From Ailurus styani (Eukaryota; Chordata; Mammalia; Carnivora; Ailuridae): 64,000 nucleotides of DNA. The position numbers and the translations under genes are program-made. Below, in pieces: positions 28,196-40,539 of the stretch. The DNA lies in contig LNAC01000003.1 of assembly GCA_002007465.1 (NCBI GenBank), forward strand, positions 9,080,865-9,144,864. The letters are read 5' to 3'. How positions within the stretch are numbered: position 1 is the first letter of the stretch; each line of letters begins with the position of its first letter. The notes under the pieces were generated by a model. That model saw only the letters and a program-made list of their open reading frames with translations. It was not told where the DNA came from and did no database searches.

Positions 28196-28954
28196 TAAAT
28201 AGTAAAATTATTAAAAACAAAGCCCCAGTTTTATTTAGAGAATTCTATCAAGCATTCTTTCCCATAAAATAAGTATTTTCTTATTTATTTGGAAACAACA
28301 ACTCTGGTCAAGTCTATAATTAGGAAGAAGACTTTCTTCCCTTCCTGGACTTAGAAAATGAAAGGACTTTTCTGGGCATCTCATTTAGATTCTGCAGAGC
28401 TATTAATTTACCCACAAGTGGATGTCTGCATTCCTAAAGACTGAGGGAGTTAAAGACAAATATTTAGTGACAGCATGAGCCATTAGTGAGAAATGTCATA
28501 TGCAACTTCTGTAGAACAGCGCCGAGCATGGCTCTAAGCTAATGAGCCTTCGCACCACACAGGAAAATTCGTTTCATTACCATATAGTCACATCTCGTAT
28601 GTGTTTATAGTATTCTTTCAAAATGTTATAATAGCTTGCAAAAATATTCAGCACTCACTTTTATTATCTGAGATGGTTCTCTGTATTTGTAAGTATAAAC
28701 TGAAGATAGAGTCATGTGTACACATTCACTTACCAACTGGGTTTGTAAAGATAGGATAGCTTTTGTTCCTATAATTGCCCAATCTGAACACTCTTCTCAC
28801 TAAATCTGGTCAGGCTTTTGAACCCCTGAACTCAGGATGTACCAAGATCCACAAGGAATATTTTGTAAGGAAGAAAGTGGGATGTAGCCACTTTTAAAGA
28901 AGAAAAAGAACTCAGATCATCTAATCCAGCCTTCTCTTTCAAAAATAATATTAC

Positions 28955-29175
28955 TCATAATCATTAACTACTTTTTTTGAACCTGTTCTCTGAGTAAAAC
29001 TTTGAGCCAAGATCTTTACATGTATTATCTTCTTTAATGTGCTCCACAGTTTTGCAAGTTAAGAGTGCTGTCCCATGTTTAGAATGAGAAATGGAGAGAT
29101 AAGTAACTTGTCCAAGCTCACACACATAGTGAATTGTGGAGAGCCAGGACCAGTGTTTGTGATGCTACTCTGCTT
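28955..29175 (-). mobile_element. MIR-family SINE, antisense
   Basis: ATCTTTACATGTATTATCTTCTTTAATG...GAGATAAGTAACTTGTCCAAGCTCACACAC follows reversed MIR. Confidence 0.7.
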
Positions 29176-29784
29176 TCTACAAATAACAGCCCATATGGAG
29201 AGCAAGGAGGAAAGTTGTGTTTAGGGCCCAGGCTTCCTGACTGTCTCTTAGTAGGTTTTCCTACATCCAGTCTCATATGCTCCAAAATGGGCATAGTTAC
29301 ACATCACGTGTTTATACACTGGCCTTTAATCTAGCAGGAATAAATTTACTTTTTTGGAAACTGCATTTCACTTTAATTCTTACTTGCTGTCTTGAGTTTG
29401 CATAGAGCTTCAGAGGCGAATTTGACACCTGTAGAATTTATTTCATCTTAGGCCCAGGAGTTTATATGCATTCTTTGAAGTTGTGGGGACTCGAAGAGGG
29501 GGATGAGGTCACAGAAGCAGACAAAGGTCAACCTTAAGAAAGTAGCCACTTTCCTCAATAGTACAAGCCAAAACAAAAATGACTCATGTAAACCGATGTA
29601 GCAGTATCTCTGGGATGAATGAGGCAGTTTCTTTCACATCTTGTCATTTCAAAATGTGGTTCCGCACTAAATAATGTCAGCTAAGAAATAGATTCTGTAG
29701 ATTTCTTGGAATTGATAATGTTCAGTATCACTGTCAATACCCTCCAGAATAATTTGATGTTGAAGTGGAAGGAGGGAAAAGGGT

Positions 29785-29975
29785 ATTTTTTGAGCACTTG
29801 TACAAACATTGCTTTTCTTCAATAATACCATCTATATAGGGATTTTGTCCATTTCACAGATGAGAAAACTTTTCAGTGATGAATTTCAAAGAGGCCAGAA
29901 ACAGCTAGATAAGTAGCAGAGCTGAAGTTTTAATCAAAGGCAGCCTGCTATAAAAATCCAAGTTCTTTCTTCCAC
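29785..29975 (-). mobile_element. MIR-family SINE, antisense
   Basis: TTTGAGCACTTGTACAAACATTG...CATTTCACAGATGAGAAAACTT...GTAGCAGAGCTGAAGTTTTAATC follows reversed MIR. Confidence 0.6.
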
Positions 29976-30414
29976 ACATGCAAACTGGTAAATATAGAAA
30001 GAACAATGAATATCTGAAAACTGAAATTTTCTACTGTGCCAGTTTTCTCAGGAGCTTCAGTTCAGTTTTCCATCTCAGAAAGTGGAAGTTAATACGTAAC
30101 TGAGAACAGAAACCTTGCAACAACATTACTGCCTGAACGGTGCAAGACAACTATGGCTGCATTGCAACAGGACTGGTGGCTAGGAAGGGCGAGAGAGCCT
30201 GGGTGAGAACGGTTTCTAGCCATAAAAACAGTGCTCAGTCTGGACGCACAGCGGAAAGGTCAGTCCAGTGCTGGAGGCTTGGGCCATGTATGGTGTCCAC
30301 TTAATTTCTTCATCCCGCCTCCCTCATCCCCCCTCTACTTTCTGTTAATAAAAGAATAACAATGTATAGATAACATCATATGAGAGCTAGGTGTGATTTG
30401 AAAAACCATCTGAC

Positions 30415-30530
30415 CCAAATGCTTACCTTGCAAGATGGGGAAACTAAAACCAGAGTAGCTAAGTAGCGTTCTCAAGGTCGCAAATCTAAACCCAGTCTCC
30501 CGCATTCATTAGAAACACATGCTACTATGC
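30415..30530 (-). mobile_element. MIR fragment, antisense
   Basis: GATGGGGAAACTAAAACCAGAG...TCAAGGTCGCAAATCTAAACCCAG fits the central and left parts of reversed MIR. Confidence 0.5.
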
Positions 30531-31130
30531 CCTGGAAACAAAACAGTATCTCCAAAGTGTGATGTAAAAAAGTACAAATCCCCCAAATTATTTCCCTTAT
30601 AACACTTTAGAAAATGGTATTTGAAGGTCACTCAAAGTTGATCATTTAACAATAGCCCGTAATGTACAAATAGACACACACTGAGCTAAATTCTGGAGGA
30701 TGAAAACTAGAATAAAATGCCAATGCGACCAGTGTTTCTTGTCAACACACAACCCTGAGATTTTTCTCATTTTGATCTTATGGTCGGAAGTAGTACTAGA
30801 ATATACATGTCAAAAAGATGCATCTTGCATGTTAGGCTATTCTGACTGAAAGCTATTTATCTTATATGAAACTGCTTTGCTCAAGAAATAAAGAAGAATG
30901 ACTTCTATTTGTTGATAAGATGGTGAGTTCTGATGATTCGGCACTGTGCCGCTGCCATGCATGCTCATTTTTATCTATTCTCTACTCTGTGAATCGTATC
31001 TCCTACAACCGTGCTCAAGATTAAATGCACAACCTTCATGTACCTTGAATGATAAAGACCTTGAATATATGGTTATATAAAACTAAGATATTAAAAACAA
31101 ATGCATGTCACAGTCATAGGTTAAAAATAG

Positions 31131-31131
<1 letters not shown>

Positions 31132-31171
<40 letters not shown>
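31132..31171. repeat. (TG)20 microsatellite
   Basis: Forty bases of pure TG repeat. Confidence 0.97.
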
Positions 31172-31172
<1 letters not shown>

Positions 31173-31910
31173 AGGATGGAGCATGCAAATTGGCCAGGAT
31201 TTTATGTATGCATTTTATCTTGATCATTGAAGATAGTTTGGGGAATGTCGATAAATTCCAAGTTTAAAGCTTCAGTGCTTCTTAGATTGGGAACCGGAAA
31301 GTTTTGCTTTACTAACCCTTCAATATAAAAATTGAGGCGATTGGACACCTGTTTGGAGGACAAGAGTTAAAACTTTGAGATGATGGAGGAAAAACCGCAA
31401 GCCGCACGTGAGCCTTTAAAACATCTAGAAGGACCAAGAGGGCGGGGAAGTGGGACAGGGACAGAAACAGAAATCTAATACTTAGAGCAAGCAACTTTCC
31501 TTTTCTCGTAGGCCAAAACAGATAGCACTGTACACACTCTGACCTTGAACACGTAAACTGGATTAAACTTGTTAGGCCACCGCTTGACGGGAGGTAAAGG
31601 TGTTTCTCCTACAAGCTGATAGAAGGGCTGGTGCGTGGTGTTAGTGCTGATTACAGGATTACCTCGAGAGGAGGAGAACGACTTTGGGGTTCTGCAGTCC
31701 CTCCAAGGCCAACACCGAGATAGTCTGAATTTGTTCCCTGATGCCTTAGGACAGAGCAGAATTAGGTCACTGGCTCCCCCAGCTGGGACTCCAGATGAGG
31801 TTAGAAAGAGAAGAAAAATCGGGGTGACACTCAGCTTTTGAAGGAGCAAAAGAGCAGAATCTGTTTATTTGGTGCACATTAGGATTTCTCTGTTTATCAT
31901 CTGAATTTTT

Positions 31911-32093
31911 TTAAAAAGATTTTATTTATTTATTAAAGAGAGAGAGCACGAACAGCAGGTAGCTGCAGAGGAAGAGGGAGAAGCAGGCTCCCCACTGAGC
32001 AGGGAACCTGGTGTGGGGCTTGATCCCAGGACCCTGAGATCATGACCTGAGCTGAAGGCAGAGGCTTAACCAACTGAGCCACCCAGGTGCCCC
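31911..32093 (-). mobile_element. Can-SINE, antisense, with target duplication
   Basis: Runs from an AAGATTTTATTTATTTATT tail complement to GAGCCACCCAGGTGCCCC. TATCATCTGAATTTT occurs on both sides (from about 31896 and 32094). Confidence 0.93.
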
Positions 32094-32147
32094 TATCATC
32101 TGAATTTTAAAATGGTTTGTCTGCTTTGAATAAAGATTCCCAGTAAG

Positions 32148-32152
<5 letters not shown>

Positions 32153-32178
<26 letters not shown>

Positions 32179-32179
32179 T
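32153..32179. repeat. (TG)n microsatellite
   Basis: A short pure TG run just downstream of a SINE. Confidence 0.9.
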
Positions 32180-32539
32180 TTGCACATGTGTTGTTCCTAA
32201 ACACAACCTTCAGGACCCCTTTGCCTTGTTAATAAATGCCTCTTGCAAATAATCAGAGACTTAACAGCTATTTATAGTAAATATTTTCTCTTTATTCTGA
32301 ACTTGTTCCCCTTTTCCCACATTTAGAGACACTTTGATCTGTCTTAAAAGTGTGTCTATGAGAATGCATACTATTGTCCTCAGGGAAAACGTGTGATGGA
32401 AATATCTTGTTCTCTGTATAAGCACAGGAATAATTAAATTTTAAATCGGAGAGGGAAAAAAAACCAAACAACTTAGTAACTGAAGGAGCAAGCTGTGCTA
32501 GAAGCTGCACATCATGTACTTGAGGTAGCTGCAACCTTT

Positions 32540-32880
32540 GTTGGCAGCGCTCCGCGAAGAGGGAAGGGGGAAGGGCGGCCTGCGTGCCAGGCTGTTGGCA
32601 CCAGCTGTGGCCACAGCAGCTCCACGTTGCTCAACTATCCCCGCTTGTGCCTTCCTGCCTGCCTACCTGCCCGAAACGACGCAGGGCAAGAGGCAAGTCC
32701 CCGCCAGGAGCCTGGAACACGAGCTGCCAGCAGGGGAGATCTGCACTTGCGCCAAGCAGCCGTCCAGCAGCTGCGCTGACCGCGTGCCAGGGCAGCCTGG
32801 GGCCCTCGCCCCTGACATGCAGGCCTGGTGCTTCCAACCACCTGCTGTATGATTGGGATCTAGATTCCAGAAAGGTACAG
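32540..32880. promoter_or_regulatory. CpG-rich block inside intron 7 (candidate alternative promoter or enhancer)
   Basis: I count about 18 CpG in roughly 290 bases with GC near 60%, while the surrounding intron is AT-rich and CpG-poor. No repeat family is recognised. It contains the 14-base palindrome GCTGTGGCCACAGC (32604-32617), which is two RUNX-type TGTGG sites back to back, and a donor-like AAAG|GTACAG at 32872-32880. Several open frames span it on both strands, as expected from high GC, and none shows a domain. It could be an alternative first exon or a blood-cell enhancer; both are inferences. Confidence 0.4.
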
Positions 32881-33879
32881 CTTTGAAGAAATGCAGGCTA
32901 ACCATCCGCATACACAGAGCAGAGAAAGCACACGGGCATCTGACGTTTACGTATTTTATAAATGTGTATTTAATGTATATTTCTAGTTACAGCTGTTTAG
33001 CTTTATGCAATTCAGTTTCTTCAGATTTCTTTTTGGTTTTACACACACACACCCCCCAGGATTTAATTTATGGTCGTTGCCATATTCCATATAATGCAAA
33101 AAATAACAAAATGAAATGTAAACATTTTTTGTCTTCTATCAGAGAACAGTGCCCAGAGTGGAGATAGAACAGTGCCCATAGAATTTTCACCTCAGTCCCC
33201 TAAGGCACTTGTAATGCACTTGTTTTTATATTGCACTATGATTGTGAGCTAGGCGTGACTTTGTAGTGATGACCCTGGTCAAACAAGACTGAATCCTCTA
33301 TTACCACGTGCCTTCCCCAAAACCCCTCGTTCTGTGCTTTGCATAGAATAGGTAGTTTACAGATGCTTGTAGAATGAAAAAACAACAACAACAAAACAAA
33401 AGCACCCAGCAAAAATGAAACAACAAAAGCTTATACAATGAATTAACATTGAGGGAATGAAGAGATTTGTAAGTCAAACTTTTTCTCATTATAAAACTTT
33501 AAGTCCCTAGCAATCCTGCCTCACAGATAAAAGTTTCTGTAGTAAGCAGATGGGTGGTCGAGATATATGTTGTGTATATGCTCACTGTGTGTGCATGTGT
33601 ATATGCAAGAGTATAAATGAGTACATTTCTAGAGGACAATAATGTAAAACCCATCAAAGTTTGAAATGTGCATACTTTTGTATCCAGAAATTCCAGTTTT
33701 AGGAATTTGATGAACTTTAACATACAAATGCAAAAACTGCTAGTTAAACTACTACTGCTTTTAAAGTGTGAACTTCCATCAATAATTGATTTGTTAAATT
33801 AATTAGTATAAGCAAAGAAGCTACTACAAAGATATTATGAGAATGTAATGCATACTGACATAAAAATATGTTTAAAACG

Positions 33880-34063
33880 GGGCGCCTGCATGGCTTAGTC
33901 GGTTAAGTGTCTGCCTTTGGCTCAGGTCATGATGCCAGAGTCCTGAGATCAAGCCCCGCTTTGGACTCTCTGCTCAGCAGGGAGTCTGCTTCTCCCTCTC
34001 CCACTCCTCCTGCTTTTGCTCTCTCTCTCTGTCAAATAAATAAAACCTTTAAAAAAATACATG
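33880..34063 (+). mobile_element. Can-SINE, sense
   Basis: GGGGCGCCTGCATGGCTTAG to TCAAATAAATAAAACCTTT. AAAATATGTTTAAAAC on the left and AAATACATGTTCAAAAC on the right resemble a decayed target duplication. Confidence 0.92.
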
Positions 34064-35822
34064 TTCAAAACATATTAAATGGTAAAAGCAAACTGTAGAT
34101 CAGTAATATGCAGGGTAACCTATTTTTGTCAAATAATAATTTTTTAAAATAATGAAATTAGGTTATTTTTCACCATCTCAATAATTTAATCTATTAAAAA
34201 AATGAAGCTGATTTCCCACAGCTCCTAAAGAAGCAACATATAATGATAGTTTTTATAATCTTATTTAAAATAGTCTTATCAGTGTGGGTCCAATATGACA
34301 ACTCAACCAAGGGTAACTATTTCCTGGGACCAAAGCCGTAGGGGTGTCTGGTTGGGCCACTCTGCTGTGCTGGTGCTAGTTAGATCTCAGATGAGTGTGC
34401 CTCTGCCCTTACTGAAGCAGTCAGCATAGTGCACGGGGAGGCTGCTGTGAATGTGAGTGCAAAGATTCACTTCCTGGCCCACATCTCATCAGAAGGTAGA
34501 CTAAGCTGTTAAGATGCAAAGAGAGATGTGCAAAAACAGGGAGCCTTATTTCAACTCCTATTCTCTCACGGCCTCAGGAAAACAAGAGCAACTGGTTGGT
34601 ATTCCATAAAGGGACTCTTATTTTCCATTTGTTGTTTTTCCAAATGACATGAATACCAAAAAGTCAGTATTATAAAACCAACACCTTCAAGTAATTTGAG
34701 GATGTATTTAAGATGAAATCAGAAATAACCTAGGGTTGCGCCATATTGTCTACTGAATGGTCCTCCTTGAACACCGCAGTCTCTGGACGAATAAATACAG
34801 CCATAGATACTTGGGAATGCCTGAGTTTTGTTCTGAGTGACTCAAATGGGGCTCCAGCATGAAGCTGAGGTTTTGAGCAATCCTCAAAGAGGATGACATA
34901 GGCTTGCTTTTTCCTCTTTGGAGATGGCACTGGAAGAGAAAAAGGAGACAATAATTCAAAAAGCCAAGAGGTATCTTCACTTGAATTTCAACAAAATTTC
35001 TTATTTGATCTTTAGTTCCTACTTCCTATAATTAATCTAAACATCGCAATCTTTTTATTTAAAATATTGCTTATTGAGCACTTTCATTGGCCAGACATTT
35101 TCTTATGCCCTGTAGATTGCATTATTTTATAGTGCCCAAAAGAAACAAGAGCCCAAAGAAACAGAAGCTTCATACATAAGGCACACAAGACAGTACAGTT
35201 ATAATCTGTAATATTTGGGTGAAGAAAGTTGAGAAAGAAACCTATGTGAATATAGGACAGATTTCTCAATTTAGGGTATGAGAACTTTTTCTTGAAATTA
35301 GGATTTAGTTTGAATTCTTTAAAGCTTTCTTCACATCTCTATAATTGAGATTGCCTATACTTAATTAATTAAATGTCACAATTCCAATATAATTATGTTA
35401 TGAATAATTATATTAGCTGTCTTCCGTTTTAATCACCATGCCACTTTTTATCTTTATCGATGACTATCTTAAAATGTTGACCATGGGCTTTACATGATTC
35501 CATAAAAATCTGGGTGAGAAATAAAGTATTTTAATATTCAAATGAGTTCTTTATAACAAAATATTTCCTAAATAATTTTCTCTTAACCTAATTATTTTAT
35601 TCTCATTATGCAGAGTAAAGAAATGTTTGGGGTTGCTTTCTGGCCTTCTGATGATGCCTGCTGTTAACTACCAGCAATAAGAGACACCCTTTTTCAAATT
35701 ATTTAATAATTCTCCAAAGTACCCAGATTTTAAAATGTATAGCCTTTGGAATATTTACAAACCATGCAGGGGCTTTCTTGAAAAACTGTACCATTTTAAT
35801 TTTTTTTTTGTTGTTTTTTTTT

Positions 35823-36016
35823 TAAAAGATTTTATTTATTTATTTGACACAGAGAGAGATTACAAGTAGGCAGAGAGGCAGGCAGAGAGACAGGGACAGG
35901 AGGAAGCAGGCTCCCTGCTGAGCAGAGAGTTCAATGCGGGCCTCGATCCCAGGACGCCGAGATCATGACCTGAGCCGAAAGCAGAGGCTTTAACCCACTG
36001 AGCCACCCAGGGGCCC
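35823..36016 (-). mobile_element. Young-type Can-SINE, antisense
   Basis: AAAAGATTTTATTTATTTAT, GACACAGAGAGAGATTACAA and GAGCCACCCAGGGGCCC. It carries the GTTAAAGCCTCTGCTTTCGG form in reverse. TTTTTGTTGTTTTTT stretches flank it. Confidence 0.93.
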
Positions 36017-39000
36017 TTTTTGTTGTTTTTTAATTAAAATGTAAGACATTATAGGTGATGTGAGAAATATAGAGAAAATCTATCTAAAATTTTAACACTT
36101 TCATTTGTGAATTATTTGCATAAGTCTATAGGTCTTCACATAATTTTAGTAATAGAATACTTAATCATATATACTGATTTTTTTAACTTAACATATTATC
36201 AGAAACACTTGATATAAAAAAAGATGTACTCATATCTCATATGGCAAGTCTGTAATTTTGGAGGCAAACTGTTTCTTATTCCAATGTGTTATTTGCCTGG
36301 TTAGCTCAGATGATTGGACCGTGGGCCAAAACTGATGAAGGTTATAGTTCCAATTTCTAGGTAAGTCAGTTAGCTTTACTCTGTTTCATGGCTACATGAA
36401 GGGACTAAATGACTTAGAAAGAAAATATGGACATAATAGCCTGAATTCATCCCCTCTGCTGGAAAAAGCATCCATCGTATAAGACCTAGATTTGTGCCAA
36501 TCTCTAAGTCATTAGTGTCAGGATGGGAAAAACAACAACAAAAAATAAAGCAAGAAAAGGAAAACTCTGACCCTCCAAACACAAAAACTGAATGCTATAT
36601 AGCTTTCATTTCCATAATATAACATAATGACCTGCCTTTTCTTTTTATAGTTACAGTTGAGGGGCTCCAGCTGATCACCTGCCTAAAATTATTGCAAGCC
36701 TGGTGGGAAGCATTTGAGGAGGCATAGTCATGTTTTCATTTCACTAGGAAATCATTTAGCAAATTACTGCTGTTCTGTAAATTACCACGCTGCATAACTT
36801 TCATACTGAGAAACTATTTCCTTTTTCCATAAAAATTGCAGATAAAAGGTTTCTATAATAAATAATCTGTATTTAAAACAAACCAATTCCCAGAATTTAG
36901 GGAAGGTGATAGAGCATTTCTCAGGTGAAAATAAAATCAAATACATTTTATTACCAATATTTAAAAATGACATATTCTCTGTTAAAGTCAGATTTTCATT
37001 TATTGTTTGTTTACTTTGTTACCCTTTGAGGGGAATGGATAGAGCCTTCTGAAGACGAAATAACAAGCTAAGTACTTATTTTTAGAAAGAAAAAGAACTA
37101 ATTTTGGAAATCAGAGTTCTTTAAGCCCAAGTCTTGTATCTTGAAGAGAGTCCCACAATCAGTAATCAACCTAAATAGAACACGGTATTGGGAGCAATTT
37201 TTATTATGCCAAGTCCTGTATAAAATGTCGGTCTGAAGGGAAATATCTTAGTTCTTTAAATTTTGTGTTGAGGTGATAGGCCCAAATATAATCTAGGGAA
37301 ATATGGCCTAGGATCACATTCCAAATATGGTGAATCACTGCTGATGCAGCAGTAAGCATTACAAAGGGACTAATTTCTCTGGCCTTTTCCAGAAACACTT
37401 GGATAATGATACACAGAGCTGGTTCTTCCACTTCAGTGGCAAGAAGACAGAATAGCAGAGGCAGGGGAGAAAGCTTTCCTTCAGAGAGGTCCCATTTCAG
37501 TGCTGTCTTTTCATAACAGAAGGCATTGGAAACAAAACTGAATGGCTGATATTCACAAACACTGATGAATATTAAGAAGTCTCACCCTAAACTTAAAGGT
37601 TGCTAAGACTAATAAAGAGAAAATGCTTTATGGATAAAATTTTTAAATAGTCTCATTCGATGCATATCTAAATTAAAGCTCCTGATATCTAGAACTTGTC
37701 GTAACATCACTGGACTCAAATGTCTGGTACTTCAGTCCACAGTTTTAAAAAGTTGTGCAAACGTGGAGAAGATTCAGAAGAATGGCATAAACATGGTTTT
37801 ATTGTTGCAAATTAAAGCTTTGAGGAAAAGGTTAAAAGAACCGTTATGATTCATTTTGAAGATGAGTAGACGAAAATGATCTTTATCATTTTTTCCCAAC
37901 CTTTCCTCACCTGTGTTCCTCATTGAAACCACAGAATACAAAAACGAATGTGACTCTTTTCTCAGCTCTTCTGTGGATGGTACATAAAAGAGTACCATTC
38001 TAGATCCATTGAGAAGTGAATTCATTGCATACAAGGATGCCTTAGGGCACCACGGCTCAATTCTCTCTTGTAAAGGATGTTGATAACAATTGGGTACACA
38101 GTAGAACATAATGTTGGCAAGATATCTGAAGCCTAGAAAATGCATTTAAAGAAGCAGGGCATCTGTAGACAAGATAAAGGGTGGATTTCCTAAGGCTAAA
38201 TAGCATTTTACTTTTATAAAATCTGTTGAGGAAAATTATAGTTTCCTTCTTCCAGGATTTTGCAGTTGGGATTTACTTTCTTCTCACCAGAATAGGATGA
38301 GGTACATAGCCTCTGAAGGCAGAGGTTTTGTCCCACCCTGCAAGGGATGCCTTTGGCTCTTCCAAAACGAAGTTATTCAAATGTCTAAAGTGGAGAAGCT
38401 CTGAGGGTAGAAGGGGAAAGAACTAGATATGCTGGTAGAGTTGACGGGTGGTGTGGCCTAAGGTATATCTCCTCCCTGAGGAACCCATCTCATGATGCAG
38501 AGAAGCACACGTTTGCTGGTGTCAGGAAAGTCAAGGAAAGAACCTTTACATTGACCAAGAGAGCTCTGATGCTAAAGGCTTCTTGAGAAGATTAAAACTT
38601 CGTAGTGCTGCTTAGGTTCTTCAAAATATCTTTTGTTACATCTCTAGTATTAATTTTTTTTCAAAGAAAATATCTGTTGAATCCAGAATACTGATTTGAT
38701 AACACAGCGTTACCAATCTGAATACAAATAGTTGTTCTTCAAAACTATAAAGATGTAGAAGACAATCTAAATAAGGCAGGATCAATGAAAATGGTGGTGC
38801 TTTACTATCTAAAAGCAACCAAGTTTCTATGTTGATTTTTCTGGTGAATGCAAACATAGGAAAATTCTGAATACTTTAAGTTTTATTAGTTAAATTCCAA
38901 GAAATTGAAGTCCTACGATACATTGTTGCCCAGAGAGATATTTTATTCATGACTCCATATTGTCATGATTCTAGAACTGTCCACAAAGATCACTGTTGAG

Positions 39001-39414
39001 TTGGATTGTACATTTAAACTACAAATGACTTTTTCTAATGTTACTTTAAGGAGTATTTGGACAAGGCATCAGTCAAACTGTGGATACAATCTGCTTTCTC
39101 TGGCAACTTATCATTAATGTAAAATGAGAGTCCATATTGATCTTCGCTTATGCAAGCAGTTCACATGGATTCCATGAAACTGCAAGTGAGCAAAAAAAAA
39201 AAAAAAGGACAAACTTTGTCTTCTAGGAAAGCAGGGCTTGAATATTTGAGTGCAAATATCTCTTTTATAATAAACAAATATATTGTTTACTCACGGACGT
39301 TTCAAATGTAATGAAGTCAAGGTTGGTACAGTTAAAATAGCTCAAAGACGAATGAGTACATGAATAAAACTTGTCTTGGCTTCTCCTAACTGCTGCCCTC
39401 TTTTCCATTTACAG

Positions 39415-39617
39415 CTATTCAAGAGCAAGAAAATGAATCTGTGCCCCTATCCTTAAGCCCAGACATCTCCTTAAATAAGTCACAGTTAGACGACTGCCCA
39501 AGGGACTCTGGTTGTTATATCTCATCAGAAAATTCAGATAATGGCAAAGAAGATCTGGAGTCTGAAAATCTCTCTGACATGGTACAGAAGATTACTATCA
39601 CAGAGCCAAGTGACTGA
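39415..39617 (+). CDS. SAMSN1: SAMSN1 coding exon 8 (acidic C-terminal tail and stop)
   Basis: The exon follows acceptor TTCCATTTACAG, completes residue 287 (Thr, from A+CT) and encodes residues 288-353, ending in TGA at 39615-39617. The tail begins IQEQENESVPLSLSPDISLN and ends SDMVQKITITEPSD. It includes DDCPRDSGCYISS, and the whole tail is rich in Ser, Asp and Glu and probably disordered. The closing TEPSD matches the human C-terminus as I remember it, so the gene is complete at its 3' end. No SINE or frameshift disturbs the reading frame. Human has Ile where residue 287 is Thr here. Confidence 0.97.
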
Positions 39618-39781
39618 ACACACATTCTCAACTGTATATCTACAAATGCATTCCATTTTAACTCTACTTGAGCTAAAAGATCAAATAGGAGAGAAAGAAT
39701 TTGCCGATACAACCTAAAGTGAAAATGTTTTAATCTGAATGATTTTACACAAAAGTTCATGTCTCTAACATGCCCAATTAT

Positions 39782-39789
39782 TGTAAATA
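39782..39789 (+). promoter_or_regulatory. Pumilio-type 3'UTR motif (TGTAAATA)
   Basis: Exact match to the UGUANAUA consensus for Pumilio RNA-binding proteins, within the 3'UTR on the sense strand. Function is inferred from the motif only. Confidence 0.4.
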
Positions 39790-40229
39790 GTATGTATATT
39801 TATTATTTTAACTGCTACATGTTACTATTTCACTTGCCTGTATTAGAAAAGGTATAGTGTAAGTCTTTGATATGTGTGACATAAGCTTTATTCAGCTTTA
39901 AGTGTGAAATGATAAATTCTGCAGGAAAAAAAAACTCCTTTTTCATACCTGTCGGTTTTGCATTTGTGTCTGTTATTCAACAAATAGTAATGAAGCATAT
40001 GTCTGTTTAACCAACTGTCCAAGCAGCATTCGCACTGGTTTTTATATTTACTGGGAAAGTGTGAGTTAATACTGGAGACATTTTATCCTGATCCACAGTG
40101 GAGTTTTAGTAATTATTTTTTGTTAATTTCTTCACTGTTATCTAGTATAAAAGTATAGATAACAAGATATTGTTGACTCTCATTTAGTAAAACGAATTTT
40201 AACAATTGTACAGATGTTTCATCTTTAAC

Positions 40230-40237
40230 TGTAAATA
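40230..40237 (+). promoter_or_regulatory. Second Pumilio-type 3'UTR motif (TGTAAATA)
   Basis: Second exact UGUANAUA match, about 30 bases before the poly(A) signal, on the sense strand. A single octamer is expected by chance in AT-rich DNA; having two in one short 3'UTR raises the likelihood modestly. Confidence 0.4.
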
Positions 40238-40267
40238 TTTTTAATTGTGAAATACCCTAATTTTAAT

Positions 40268-40273
40268 AATAAA
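40268..40273 (+). terminator. SAMSN1: SAMSN1 polyadenylation signal (AATAAA)
   Basis: A canonical AATAAA 650 bases after the stop codon, followed within 20-30 bases by a GT/T-rich stretch. It is the first well-placed canonical signal downstream of the stop, and it fits a short 3'UTR for this gene. Confidence 0.85.
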
Positions 40274-40355
40274 AGGAACTATGTGTATTTGCTACTTTCC
40301 CGACTAGTAGTACTTAAAAGTATTTTTATATTAGACCTCTAGACAAAATATCTCT

Positions 40356-40384
40356 TACCAGACAGTTTTATAGTCTGTCTGGTA
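40356..40384. other. Perfect 10-bp inverted repeat downstream of the SAMSN1 poly(A) site
   Basis: TACCAGACAG (40356-40365) and CTGTCTGGTA (40375-40384) are exact reverse complements separated by nine bases. The structure lies about 85 bases after the AATAAA and just before an AT microsatellite. Role unknown. Confidence 0.7.
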
Positions 40385-40388
40385 TATA

Positions 40389-40462
40389 CCATATATATAT
40401 ATGTATACATATATATAATATATATATATATATAATCATATATATATATATTATATATATGA
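40389..40462. repeat. (AT)n microsatellite
   Basis: Imperfect TA repeats with several self-complementary stretches. Confidence 0.95.
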
Positions 40463-40539
40463 TTCCCAAATGAATTACCTCACTTCGGTCTGTCTCCCGA
40501 ACCCCAGATCTGTGTTATCCTACTTCCTGAATACTTCTA

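Larger units (their letters stand above)
39618..40290 (+). other. SAMSN1: SAMSN1 3' untranslated region
   Basis: An AU-rich region of about 670 bases from the stop codon to just past the poly(A) signal. It contains several ATTTA-type motifs (for example near 39798-39812) and two exact Pumilio-type TGTAAATA octamers. The 3' end is inferred from the AATAAA position and the GT-rich stretch after it (GTGTATTTGC); no transcript evidence was available. Confidence 0.85.
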
